Shown here: positions 1-6,468 of the stretch, piece after piece | Numbering within the stretch: the stretch's first letter is position 1 | Layout of the letters: every line of letters starts with the position of its first letter | From: Porphyromonadaceae bacterium | GTDB lineage: Bacteria > Bacteroidota > Bacteroidia > Bacteroidales > Dysgonomonadaceae | Direction: 5' to 3' | Assembly: GCA_022840285.1 (NCBI GenBank) | Contig: JALHIE010000096.1 | Span: 1-7,554 of the forward strand | DNA: 7,554 nt | Translations under genes and position numbers: made by a program | Notes under the pieces: model-generated | Databases searched by the model: none | What the model saw: the letters and a program-made list of their open reading frames with translations, nothing else | Told to the model about the DNA's origin: nothing

Positions 1-132
1 ATTGCTGTATTCGGCATCCATTCGGGTGAAGCTTTTGCTGCGGTTATAGGCCCTTTAGTGGAAGTTCCGGTAATGATTGCATTGGTCAACGTAGCCTTTT
101 GGTTCAAAAAGAGATGGTTCGGGAGTTTATAA
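1..132 (+). CDS. Acr3-family arsenite efflux permease, C-terminal fragment
   Basis: The first 43 codons of frame 1 are open from the window edge to a TAA at 130-132, so the gene begins upstream. The peptide contains FGIHSGEAFAAVIGPLVEVP followed by a hydrophobic stretch (MIALVNVAFWF) and a basic tail (KKRW). This matches the last membrane helix and end of Acr3-type (bile-acid/Na symporter superfamily) arsenite efflux permeases, which export As(III) or Sb(III) across the inner membrane using the proton motive force. The assignment rests on recognising the conserved GPLVEVP segment. The catalytic cysteine region of the family lies upstream of the window and cannot be checked. A 90-bp gap with its own -7-like box separates it from the next gene, so co-transcription with dsbD is uncertain. 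Any ars operon partners would lie upstream. Confidence 0.82.
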   Translation: MAVFGIHSGEAFAAVIGPLVEVPVMIALVNVAFWFKKRWFGSL

Positions 133-153
133 CTCATTTTTTCGATTTATAAC
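126..153. repeat. Exact 8-bp direct repeat TTTATAAC, 20 bp apart
   Basis: TTTATAAC occurs at 126-133, overlapping the stop codon of the Acr3 fragment, and again at 146-153. The start-to-start distance is 20 bp, about two helical turns. The core TTATAA is self-complementary, so the two copies could also pair as a weak AT-only stem with a T-rich loop (TCATTTTTTCGA). It may be a protein-binding site or a chance result of AT-rich intergenic sequence. No GC stem or following T-tract supports a terminator. Confidence 0.3.
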
Positions 154-187
154 CCCGCTATCCGTAAGATGTTTATTCAACTTTTAC

Positions 188-195
188 TATCTTTG
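188..195 (+). promoter_or_regulatory. Bacteroidetes -7 box (TATCTTTG) for the dsbD operon
   Basis: TATCTTTG fits the Bacteroidetes primary-sigma -7 consensus TAnnTTTG and lies 27 bp upstream of the dsbD ATG. This would give a transcription start near position 200 and a leader of about 20 nt. I see no convincing TTTG -33 element 19-21 bp further upstream, so the call rests on the -7 box and its position. Confidence 0.5.
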
Positions 196-222
196 TGCGT
201 TAAACCGTAAAACCACCGGATA

Positions 223-2208
223 ATGAATCTTAAAAGAACAATTATTTCGTTATTTTTTCTCTTTGTGTTATCTCAGGCATTTCCACAACATGTTATCAGC
301 TGGAAGTTCAGTCTGCAAGACAAAGGAAACGGCGAAATTGAGCTGGTCGCTGATGCAACCATCCAACAAGGCTGGCACATGTACGACTCAAAAATTCCCG
401 ATAATGGGCCCTATCCTACCTCGTTGAGTTTCGATGAAATAAAAGGGGCGGAAGCCGTAGGTGATTTTAATGCCACAGGCAAACAGGCAACAGTCAAGTA
501 CGACCCTGTTTTTCAGATGAATATCGGCACCTTTGACAACTCTGCCAGGTTCATTCAACGCATAAAAGTTACCGACAAAGGTAGCTTCCTCATCACAGGC
601 GATGTACGCGCTCAGGCTTGCGATGATAAGAGCTGCACTCCCCCGCTGCCCAATGAATTTTCTTTTACCTCGGCGGATCTGCCTAAAACGTTTACCGCAA
701 CTGCATCAACCGCAGTATCCGAGACAGAGGCTCCCGGCACCGCAGTTATCCCTGTCGGAAACCTTTCGCAGGACTCTTCACAGATTTCAGCACCGGCGAC
801 AGCACCAGTCACTGTTGACAAAGAGTTGCTCTGGACACCCGTTACCGAAGAATTGAACGCGTTCGGCACACAACACGACGGCAGCTCATCGCTTTGGAGC
901 ATTTTCCTGAAAGGGTTGCTGTGGGGTTTTGCCGCACTGCTTACCCCCTGCGTTTGGCCGATGATTCCCATCACCGTAAGCTTCTTTCTGAACAGAAACA
1001 AAAAGGTCCGGAGAAAAGCCGTTGCAGACGCAACCCTCTACGGAGCTTCCATCATCTTCATATACGTGGCGTTAGGCCTTATTATCACCGCCATTTTCGG
1101 AGCAAGCGCACTTAACAACATAGCAACGAGCGCTGTGTTCAATCTCATTTTCTTTGCATTACTGCTCGTTTTCGCCATGTCTTTCCTGGGAGCGTTTGAA
1201 CTGGTGCTTCCTGCATCGTGGACCAACAAGATGGACAGCAAAGTGGACAGCACCTCAGGCCTGATAAGCCTCTTTTTCATGGCTTTCACGCTGGCGTTGG
1301 TTTCTTTCTCACAAGGAAGTTACCTGGCCCCCGCTATAGGAATGCTTGGCTTTGCCATTGCTTTAGCCATACCGTTCACGTTGTTCGCTGTTTTCCCGTC
1401 GTGGCTGAAAACGCTTCCGAAATCGGGAAGCTGGCTCAATTCCGTGAAGGTAGTGCTCGGATTCATTGTGTTGGCTGTTTCAATGAAATTCTTGTCGGTA
1501 GCCGATCTGTCAAACGGATGGGGAATTCTCAACCGCGACATATTCCTGGTTCTGTGGATCGTGATCTTCGCCATCCTGGGATTTTACCTGCTGGGAAAAC
1601 TGAAATTCCACGGCGACAGCGATGTTCCTCACGTGACTATTCCCCGGCTGTTCCTATCCGTCTTTTCGTTTGCTTTCGCCCTATACCTTGTTCCGGGATT
1701 GTGGGGTGCACCCCTTAAGCCCATCAGTTCTATCCTGCCTCCGCTATCCACACAAGATTTTAAATTGAACGAAGTCTCGCTCAACACAGTTTATACCGAC
1801 TATGAGACCGGCATGGCTGTCGCTGCACAAACCGGAAAACCCGCGTTAGTCAGCTTCGGGGGACACGGATGCGTGAACTGCCACAAAATGGATGCTACGG
1901 TTTTAGTGGATGAACGGGTAAAGGGACTGATCGACAACGAATTCGTGTACATCACACTGATGGTGGACGAAAGAGCCAAATTGCCCGAAACGATCGAAGT
2001 GGAAGAAAACGGGAGGAAAACCAAATTGAAAACCGTTGGTGACAAATGGAGTTACCTGCAACGGCACAAATTTGCCGCACAATCGCAACCCTACTACGTC
2101 ATTCTGGACCATTCCGGAAAGCCGGTTGCACCGGCACACGCTTTCGATGAAAACATAGCCAATTACGTAAATTTCCTCGAAACAGGACTGAGAAATTTCA
2201 AGAAATAA
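223..2208 (+). CDS. dsbD: DsbD-family thiol:disulfide interchange protein, second membrane redox Cys missing
   Basis: DsbD carries electrons from cytoplasmic thioredoxin across the inner membrane to periplasmic thiol-disulfide proteins. A Sec signal peptide (about 1-19, SQA cleavage) is followed by an N-terminal DsbD-alpha-like domain with the pair Cys133/Cys138 in the Bacteroidetes form CDDKSC. A Ser/Thr/Ala/Pro-rich linker covers about 151-200. The multi-span membrane domain (about 225-495) has LTPCVWP with Cys243. The C-terminal thioredoxin-like domain has the CVNC motif at Cys550/Cys553. Length is 661 residues, slightly short. The oddity is at residues 361-370, SFSQGSYLAP: relatives, as I remember them, have VSFSCTGP plus a further helix segment before G-S-x-x-A-P-A-I-G. 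No other Cys occurs between 244 and 549, so the partner of Cys243 is absent. The reading frame is intact. The ATG at 223 is chosen because the signal peptide begins there; no Shine-Dalgarno is visible. It is the first gene of an operon with mazG. Confidence 0.93.
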   Translation: MNLKRTIISLFFLFVLSQAFPQHVISWKFSLQDKGNGEIELVADATIQQGWHMYDSKIPDNGPYPTSLSFDEIKGAEAVGDFNATGKQATVKYDPVFQMNIGTFDNSARFIQRIKVTDKGSFLITGDVRAQACDDKSCTPPLPNEFSFTSADLPKTFTATASTAVSETEAPGTAVIPVGNLSQDSSQISAPATAPVTVDKELLWTPVTEELNAFGTQHDGSSSLWSIFLKGLLWGFAALLTPCVWPMIPITVSFFLNRNKKVRRKAVADATLYGASIIFIYVALGLIITAIFGASALNNIATSAVFNLIFFALLLVFAMSFLGAFELVLPASWTNKMDSKVDSTSGLISLFFMAFTLALVSFSQGSYLAPAIGMLGFAIALAIPFTLFAVFPSWLKTLPKSGSWLNSVKVVLGFIVLAVSMKFLSVADLSNGWGILNRDIFLVLWIVIFAILGFYLLGKLKFHGDSDVPHVTIPRLFLSVFSFAFALYLVPGLWGAPLKPISSILPPLSTQDFKLNEVSLNTVYTDYETGMAVAAQTGKPALVSFGGHGCVNCHKMDATVLVDERVKGLIDNEFVYITLMVDERAKLPETIEVEENGRKTKLKTVGDKWSYLQRHKFAAQSQPYYVILDHSGKPVAPAHAFDENIANYVNFLETGLRNFKK

Positions 2209-2212
2209 ATCC

Positions 2213-2992
2213 ATGAACACCCGGCAACAAAAACTGGAAGCATTCGGACGACTGCTCGACATAATGGACGAACTACGTGAAAAATGCCCGTGGGACAATG
2301 CGCAAACCAACGAAAGTCTGCGGGCCAACACCATAGAAGAAACGTATGAACTCGCCGAGGCCATCATCAACAACAGTGACCTGGAAATAAAAAAAGAACT
2401 CGGAGACTTGTTGCTGCACGTAGTGTTTTATGCCAAAATCGGCGAAGAGAAACAAGCTTTTGATATTGCCGATGTTTGCCACGCTATCTGCGACAAACTC
2501 ATTTTTCGCCATCCGCACGTGTTTGGAGACTTACACGCTGACTCGGCCAGTTTTGTCGAGAAATCGTGGGAACAAATCAAACTTAAGGAAAAGGGTGGAA
2601 ACGGCACTGTGCTGGAAGGTGTCCCCCCTTCCCTGCCATCGCTCGTAAAAGCGTACCGCATCCAGGATAAAGCACGGAACTCGGGCTTCGACTGGAACAA
2701 GCGTCACGATGTGTGGGACAAAGTAAAGGAAGAGATCGGCGAACTGGAAACCGAGATTGAGAATCTGGACAAAGAGAGGACCGAACAAGAATTCGGCGAT
2801 GTGCTTTTCAGCCTTATTAATGCAGCCAGGCTCTACCGGGTTAATCCCGACAACGCGCTGGAACGGACCAACCAAAAATTCATTTACCGTTTCAATTACA
2901 TGGAACAGAAAGTAAAGGAACAGGGGCGCTCACTGAAAGAGATGACGCTGGACGAAATGGAACAAATCTGGCAGGAGGCGAAACGGGTATGA
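2213..2992 (+). CDS. mazG: Nucleoside triphosphate pyrophosphohydrolase MazG
   Basis: MazG hydrolyses (d)NTPs to the monophosphate and pyrophosphate in the cytoplasm. It removes aberrant nucleotides and in E. coli also lowers ppGpp. The 259-residue protein has the usual two-domain layout. The N-terminal MazG domain has CPWD (25-28), the metal-binding EETYE at 42-46 and ELGD at 62-65. The C-terminal domain has EEIGE at 173-177 and EFGD at 193-196, followed by the conserved NPDNAL...KF..RF segment (211-226). All expected acidic ligands of both helical domains are present, and length matches E. coli MazG (about 263). The start lies 4 nt after the dsbD stop, with no clear Shine-Dalgarno, which suggests translational coupling. 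The 3' end overlaps the next gene by ATGA. No adjacent mazEF toxin-antitoxin pair is present. Confidence 0.95.
   Translation: MNTRQQKLEAFGRLLDIMDELREKCPWDNAQTNESLRANTIEETYELAEAIINNSDLEIKKELGDLLLHVVFYAKIGEEKQAFDIADVCHAICDKLIFRHPHVFGDLHADSASFVEKSWEQIKLKEKGGNGTVLEGVPPSLPSLVKAYRIQDKARNSGFDWNKRHDVWDKVKEEIGELETEIENLDKERTEQEFGDVLFSLINAARLYRVNPDNALERTNQKFIYRFNYMEQKVKEQGRSLKEMTLDEMEQIWQEAKRV
2973..2978 (+). promoter_or_regulatory. AGGAGG ribosome binding site for the small zinc-ribbon gene
   Basis: AGGAGG lies within the last codons of mazG, 10 nt before the ATG at 2989. It is a perfect anti-16S match, whereas the other starts here have weak or no Shine-Dalgarno. It supports the start at 2989 and translation of the small downstream gene. 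It also encodes part of a Gln-Glu-Ala run of MazG, so coincidence is possible. Confidence 0.5.
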
Positions 2993-3198
2993 AGAACCTC
3001 CTCTGTCCCCAATGCAAAATCCGGCGTTTCTACGTTCTGAACGCGGCAGGCGAACGGTTGGTGGTAACCGTTACCGAAGATAAAAAAATACATCCCATCC
3101 ACGAAACCGAGTCGCTGGACGGATTCGACACCTCCCTGTTGTACTGTTTGGGCTGTTCGTGGAAAGGAACGGTAAACAGGCTTACGGATAGGCCTTAA
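2989..3198 (+). CDS. Small four-cysteine zinc-ribbon-like protein, function unknown
   Basis: This 69-residue protein has two CxxC knuckles: CPQC at Cys6-Cys9 and CLGC at Cys53-Cys56. They flank a short segment rich in beta-forming residues (RFYVLNAAGERLVVTVTED, about 13-31). That geometry is typical of a zinc ribbon, so it probably binds one zinc ion in the cytoplasm; there is no signal peptide or membrane segment. I do not recognise a characterised family, and the function is unknown. The ATG overlaps the mazG stop (ATGA), and AGGAGG lies 10 nt upstream, so it is very probably translated with mazG. A terminator-like hairpin follows ten bases after its stop, making it the last gene of the operon. 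Candidate roles (RNA or protein binding, a partner of MazG) are guesses based only on linkage. Confidence 0.75.
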   Translation: MKNLLCPQCKIRRFYVLNAAGERLVVTVTEDKKIHPIHETESLDGFDTSLLYCLGCSWKGTVNRLTDRP

Positions 3199-3200
3199 CC

Positions 3201-3770
3201 TCACTTGCCTACCCTCCACCGGGTAAGGATATTTTTTCTTTTGGCAAAGATGCCGTTCTGTTTGGTGCGCACATCCTCAATCACGTAAAAAATATTGGCA
3301 TCAAAACCGGTCAACGTATCTTCGAGAGTCTTCATTTGATTACGATCGATAACGGTTTCGATAATATCCACTTCATTGGTCGACCCTTTACCGTGTGTCA
3401 TCGTTGCCCCGAAATCCATTCTGTTCAGGACTTGCACCAGCTCCATACCGTTTTTCTGCGTGTAAATGCGGCACAGTATGATGCCGTAGGCAATCCGTTG
3501 CTCCAGAAGAATACCTATATAATTTCCCGAAGCGTATCCGGCGGCATACGACAGGTAAGCCACCAGGTCATTGGCACGGGTAAGTATCTGCGATATGATA
3601 ACCACCCAGATAAACACTTCGAAAAAACCGATGACAGGAGCTATGTATTTCTCACCTTTCGATACAAAAATAATGCGTAGCGTACCGAGCGACACGTCAA
3701 AAATACGCCCGAAAAATATCAAAACCGGCAAAAGCCAGGGATAAACATCCAGAAAGTCAAACATATTCAA
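3201..3770 (-). CDS. UPF0316 / DUF2179-domain membrane protein
   Basis: This 189-residue protein has three hydrophobic segments near the N terminus (about 11-28, 42-62 and 68-90) and the conserved GRIFDVSLGTLR motif (21-32). A soluble C-terminal DUF2179-type domain follows (about 108-170), including GATMTHGKGS (121-130), IIETVIDR and a terminal YVIEDV. This is the layout of the UPF0316 family (DUF5698 plus DUF2179), also called YebE-like in some annotations. The same C-terminal domain occurs in YitT-type proteins. Its biochemical role is not established. The start could be Met1 or Met3 (3764); neither has a good Shine-Dalgarno. It lies 54 bp downstream of the threonine aldolase gene on the same strand, with no TAnnTTTG box in between, so co-transcription is likely. 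Its stop is 2 nt from the stop of the convergent zinc-ribbon gene. Confidence 0.88.
   Translation of the reverse strand: MNMFDFLDVYPWLLPVLIFFGRIFDVSLGTLRIIFVSKGEKYIAPVIGFFEVFIWVVIISQILTRANDLVAYLSYAAGYASGNYIGILLEQRIAYGIILCRIYTQKNGMELVQVLNRMDFGATMTHGKGSTNEVDIIETVIDRNQMKTLEDTLTGFDANIFYVIEDVRTKQNGIFAKRKNILTRWRVGK
3208..3242 (+). terminator. Rho-independent terminator of the dsbD-mazG operon, inside the convergent gene
   Basis: CCTACCC (3208-3214) pairs with GGGT-A-AGG (3221-3228) around a TCCACC loop, leaving one bulged A at 3225. The run ATATTTTTTCTTTT (3229-3242) follows directly. A GC-containing stem plus a T-rich tract in the plus-strand direction is the intrinsic terminator pattern. It begins 10 nt after the stop of the zinc-ribbon gene. 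It overlaps the last codons of the convergent UPF0316 gene and would not work in the opposite direction. Confidence 0.62.
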
Positions 3771-3788
3771 TTTATAATTTTATGATTT

Positions 3789-3818
3789 AACGATTTCGAA
3801 TTTATGATCGTTCGAAAT
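3789..3818. repeat. AT-rich inverted repeats with two competing pairings between ltaE and the UPF0316 gene
   Basis: ATTTCGAA (3793-3800) is a perfect inverted match to TTCGAAAT (3811-3818), with a 10-nt loop. AACGAT (3789-3794) is a perfect inverted match to ATCGTT (3807-3812). The two pairings share bases and cannot form together. The surrounding 54-bp gap is very AT-rich and has degenerate TTTATGATTT-like units. It could be an mRNA processing or stability element, a weak terminator, or a binding site. The stem is not followed by a long T-tract on the minus strand. Confidence 0.4.
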
Positions 3819-3824
3819 ATATAA

Positions 3825-4847
3825 TTATTTAACAACGGTTCTCAAATAGGAAATAAAGCCCGCAATATCTTCCTCCGTGGTATCCCACGAACAGACGAGG
3901 CGTCTTTCGTTCCGTTCTCCATCCCAGTCGTAAAAGAAATAACGCTCACGAAGCAACGTTGTTTCTTCTTCCATAAGCGTGAAAAAAACGGCATTCGATT
4001 GAACGTCCTGTGTCAGTTCAACTCCGACCTTTCTCATCCCGGCTGCCAGTTTTTGTGCGGCAGCATTCGATTTCGTCGCATTTTCCAGCCAGATACCTTC
4101 GTTGAAGTAAGGAATAAACTGTGCCGATACAAACCGCATTTTGGAATAAAGCTGGGTTGTCTGTTTGCGGTAATACCTTATGTTTTCCGCCAGTTCTTTA
4201 CGCAGCGGAACAAGTACTTCGCCTACCATTAGTCCGTTTTTCGTCCCTCCAAAAGTAAAGATATCCACCCCACAATCCACCGTCATCTCTTTCACTGAAA
4301 CATTGAGAAAAGCACAGGCATTGGCCATACGTGTCCCATCAACAAAAAGGTACATACCGTGTTCGTGTGCGAGATCTGCCAGCAGTGTTATTTCCCGGGG
4401 CGTATAAACCGTGCCCATTTCGGTGGTTTGCGAGATGGCAATCACTTTCGGCTGGGAATGATGTTCCACGCCAAATCCGTGCAACAACGGGCGGACCATC
4501 CCGGGAGTGAGTTTACCGTCGGATGTTACAATCTCCTTCAACGCACAACCGGTGAATTTGACGGGAGCACCGCATTCGTCCACCGCGATATGAGCGGTTG
4601 AGGCGCAAATGATGTGATGAAACGGCAACGTGCAAGCTTGTAAAGCAGTAACGTTTGCACCGGTACCGTTAAAAACAAAAAGGGGTTCAATGTCCTCTTT
4701 TCCAATCAGTCGTTTTACTGCTTTCTCCGCTTTCCGTGTCCAAACATCGTCACCGTAACCAATCGTATGATCCTTGTTGGCGTCGATTATCGCCTGCAAC
4801 ATCAGCGGATGGACACCCGAATTATTATCGCTTCCGAAACTTCGCAT
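3825..4847 (-). CDS. ltaE: Low-specificity L-threonine aldolase, PLP-dependent
   Basis: This enzyme cleaves L-threonine (and allo-threonine) to glycine and acetaldehyde in the cytoplasm with pyridoxal phosphate. The 340-residue protein belongs to the beta-eliminating lyase / threonine aldolase fold-type I family (E. coli LtaE is 333 residues). Visible marks are the N-terminal FGSDNNSGVHP, GYGDDVWT (30-37), the cofactor-binding NGTGAN (60-65), and the AHIAVDECGAP loop with His86. LFVDGTRMANA (167-177) has the pyridine-nitrogen Asp170 and Arg173. FGGTKNG (199-205) carries the PLP Schiff-base Lys203. All catalytic residues expected for the family are present. A TACCTTTG box lies 24 bp upstream of the ATG, so the gene has its own promoter. 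The downstream UPF0316 gene is probably on the same transcript. Relaxed-specificity members can act on related beta-hydroxy amino acids; substrate preference cannot be read from sequence. Confidence 0.93.
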   Translation of the reverse strand: MRSFGSDNNSGVHPLMLQAIIDANKDHTIGYGDDVWTRKAEKAVKRLIGKEDIEPLFVFNGTGANVTALQACTLPFHHIICASTAHIAVDECGAPVKFTGCALKEIVTSDGKLTPGMVRPLLHGFGVEHHSQPKVIAISQTTEMGTVYTPREITLLADLAHEHGMYLFVDGTRMANACAFLNVSVKEMTVDCGVDIFTFGGTKNGLMVGEVLVPLRKELAENIRYYRKQTTQLYSKMRFVSAQFIPYFNEGIWLENATKSNAAAQKLAAGMRKVGVELTQDVQSNAVFFTLMEEETTLLRERYFFYDWDGERNERRLVCSWDTTEEDIAGFISYLRTVVK

Positions 4848-4870
4848 AAATCTTTATTGTAAATGAAATG

Positions 4871-4878
4871 CAAAGGTA
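4871..4878 (-). promoter_or_regulatory. Bacteroidetes -7 box (TACCTTTG) for ltaE
   Basis: On the minus strand TACCTTTG fits TAnnTTTG and ends 23 bp before the ltaE ATG at 4847, giving a short leader of about 15-20 nt. A second box, TAACTTTG, lies just upstream on the same strand at 4889-4896, so two alternative starts are possible. Neither has a clear -33 TTTG at the usual distance. The 83-bp gap to the mscS stop shows no obvious terminator. Confidence 0.5.
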
Positions 4879-4930
4879 CAAAACATTGCAAAGTTAACCC
4901 CTGTTTATTTGTCCCATTATTGGCTTTCGT

Positions 4931-6283
4931 TTACTTTTTTACCGGTATCGGCATCTTTTCCGCAGAGCTCATCCGTAAGGGATTGGAAACATCCTCAAAA
5001 ATTTCCAGACCGAAATAGGGAACAGCTGCCGTTACGTGATCGAAAATATCCGACATGATATTCTCATATTCCGTCCAGCTGGTAGTCGCCGTAAAAAGAT
5101 AAAGTTCCAGCGGCAATCCCTGGGCAGTAGGAGCCAGCTGGCGTACCAAAAGTAAGAGCTCCTGATGCACCTGGGGATGGTTTTTCAGATACAACTCCAC
5201 GTATTTTCTAAAAAGGCCCATGTTGGTAAAATTCCGCCCGTTCAGGGGAAGGCTTCTGTCAGCACCCGTTGCGTCGTTGAACGAATCGATAATTTGTTTT
5301 CGCTCATCGATATAGCCTGAAAGAAGTTGTATTTTTCTGAAATGCTCCAGCTCCTCCTCGTTTATATAATGGATGGTGGATTGTTTTATGTTTATGGCTC
5401 TCTTGATACGTCGGCCACCCGCTTCAGTCATCCCGCGCCAGTTTTGAAATGCCTCCGTAACCAGGGAGTATGGAGGAATAGTGGTGATGGTTTTATCGAA
5501 GTTCAGGATCTTAACAGTCGTAAGGTTTATTTTGATCACGTCGCCGTCCACGCCGTACTTGGGCATGGTTATCCAGTCACCGATGCGGACCATATCGTTG
5601 GAAGACACCTGGATACTCGCCACCAGACCCAGAATGGTATCCTTAAAAATCAACAGCAATATGGCTGATGCCGCACCCAGACCAGCGAGGATAGTGGTTG
5701 GGGTTTTTCCGATAAAAAGAGATATAATGACGATGGCACCAATGGCGTAAACAAATATCCGGATGAGTTGTCCAAAACTTTCCACCGGTTTATCCTTAAA
5801 GTTGTCTTTTGTTTTAAGGGTGTCTGTGAACGCATTAATAACCGACACGCTCAACCACATGAAGTAAAAGACAAAAAACAGGTCGAACGCTTTGAGCGAA
5901 AGCCTCATCGCAACAGGAAAATCGTTTAAAATAATAGGAATAGCCCCTTTGATTATGCTGATGGGGATGATCATCGCCAGGTACTTCGGGAACTTGTTGT
6001 TTATCAAGTGGCTGCTGATGGCCAGACGGTTTATTTTTACGGCTTTGTTGAGAATAACCGTAATAAGCTTGCGCAGCATCGTTTGAATCACATACACGAG
6101 TACAACGAGAATGACAGACAGGAAGATGGAGTTGATAACCCCAATGTAGGTGTCCGGGACACCTGCACCGTGAAGAAAATCCTTCGACCATCCGCTGATC
6201 AGGTTCGTTACTTGCTGCGAAAAACTCTCTACCCTGTCACTGGCTACGTTATCTTTCAATTGTTCCATTTCGTCTTGTATCAT
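4931..6283 (-). CDS. MscS-type mechanosensitive channel, YbdG-like
   Basis: This is a 450-residue inner-membrane channel of the MscS family, which opens under membrane tension to release solutes after hypo-osmotic shock. Hydrophobic segments lie at about 48-70, 99-120, 129-152 and 172-192. The pore-lining TM3 is Gly/Ala-rich (GLGAASAILLLIFKDTILGL, 201-220) and is followed by the MscS beta domain with VRIGDWITMPKYGVDGDV (232-249) and TIPPYSLV (268-275). The long C-terminal cytoplasmic part includes an insertion (about 300-355) ahead of the final alpha/beta region, as in E. coli YbdG/MscM rather than short MscS. In that subgroup gating is weak and may need extra signals. The ATG at 6283 has AAAGAG five bases upstream; Met6 is an alternative. 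It has its own -7 box and is transcribed divergently from the gene at 6502. Confidence 0.92.
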   Translation of the reverse strand: MIQDEMEQLKDNVASDRVESFSQQVTNLISGWSKDFLHGAGVPDTYIGVINSIFLSVILVVLVYVIQTMLRKLITVILNKAVKINRLAISSHLINNKFPKYLAMIIPISIIKGAIPIILNDFPVAMRLSLKAFDLFFVFYFMWLSVSVINAFTDTLKTKDNFKDKPVESFGQLIRIFVYAIGAIVIISLFIGKTPTTILAGLGAASAILLLIFKDTILGLVASIQVSSNDMVRIGDWITMPKYGVDGDVIKINLTTVKILNFDKTITTIPPYSLVTEAFQNWRGMTEAGGRRIKRAINIKQSTIHYINEEELEHFRKIQLLSGYIDERKQIIDSFNDATGADRSLPLNGRNFTNMGLFRKYVELYLKNHPQVHQELLLLVRQLAPTAQGLPLELYLFTATTSWTEYENIMSDIFDHVTAAVPYFGLEIFEDVSNPLRMSSAEKMPIPVKK

Positions 6284-6315
6284 AACGCTCTTTTATTCTT
6301 TCCGTTTCCGAAATA

Positions 6316-6343
6316 CAAAGGTAAACATTATCGGTAAAGGCAA
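6316..6343 (-). promoter_or_regulatory. Promoter of the mscS-like gene (TTG-N17-TACCTTTG)
   Basis: On the minus strand TACCTTTG (6323 to 6316) matches the Bacteroidetes -7 box. TTG (6343 to 6341) lies 17 bp upstream as a possible -33 element, slightly closer than the usual 19-21. The box ends 32 bp before the ATG at 6283. The same octamer precedes ltaE. Confidence 0.5.
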
Positions 6344-6372
6344 CCCTTTAAAACTCTAAATGAAGCTTAAAT

Positions 6373-6389
6373 ACCTGTGAAAAACAGGT
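6373..6389. repeat. Perfect inverted repeat ACCTGT-gaaaa-ACAGGT overlapping the -33 region
   Basis: ACCTGT (6373-6378) and ACAGGT (6384-6389) are exact inverted copies separated by five bases. The right arm touches the TTG (6389-6391) proposed as the -33 element of the plus-strand promoter. Its position suits an operator for the 6502 gene. No T-tract follows the stem, so it is not a good terminator. Confidence 0.4.
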
Positions 6390-6417
6390 TGTATTTGATG
6401 AAATAAACGTATATTTG
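6389..6417 (+). promoter_or_regulatory. Promoter of the saccharopine-dehydrogenase-family gene (TTG-N18-TATATTTG)
   Basis: TATATTTG (6410-6417) fits TAnnTTTG, and TTG (6389-6391) lies 18 bp upstream. Transcription would start near 6423, giving a leader of about 80 nt, much longer than those predicted for the other genes here. A closer TTTG (6394-6397) is only 12 bp away and is less likely. Confidence 0.55.
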
Positions 6418-6430
6418 TGTCCTCGGAAAC

Positions 6431-6468
6431 GGAGAACAGGCGTCTCGCAACAGGTGACCGCCAACTCC
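6431..6468 (+). promoter_or_regulatory. Possible structured 5' leader with GGAG/CTCC and GGCG/CGCC stems
   Basis: GGAG (6431-6434) can pair with CTCC (6465-6468), and GGCG (6439-6442) with CGCC (6459-6462). This gives a two-stage hairpin with a 4/2-nt internal loop and a 16-nt terminal loop. AACAGGCG (6435-6442) and AACAGGTG (6449-6456) form a near-direct repeat inside it. The element ends 33 nt before the ATG and does not itself cover the RBS (AAAAAAGGAAAA). It matches no riboswitch I recognise, and chance pairing is possible. Confidence 0.3.

Noticed and set aside
127..152. Terminator for the Acr3 gene formed by the two TTATAA copies
   Set aside because: The stem would be six A-T pairs with a 14-nt loop and no following T-tract, too weak to call.
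1218..1718. 166-codon plus-strand open frame inside dsbD
   Set aside because: It is out of frame within the conserved membrane domain and has no domain features.
1903..2373. 156-codon minus-strand open frame across the dsbD/mazG junction
   Set aside because: It is antisense to two well-supported genes, with no family resemblance or ribosome site.
2213..3198. MazEF-type toxin-antitoxin or defence module around mazG
   Set aside because: MazG is the full two-domain housekeeping form, and the small neighbour is a zinc-ribbon protein with no toxin or antitoxin features.
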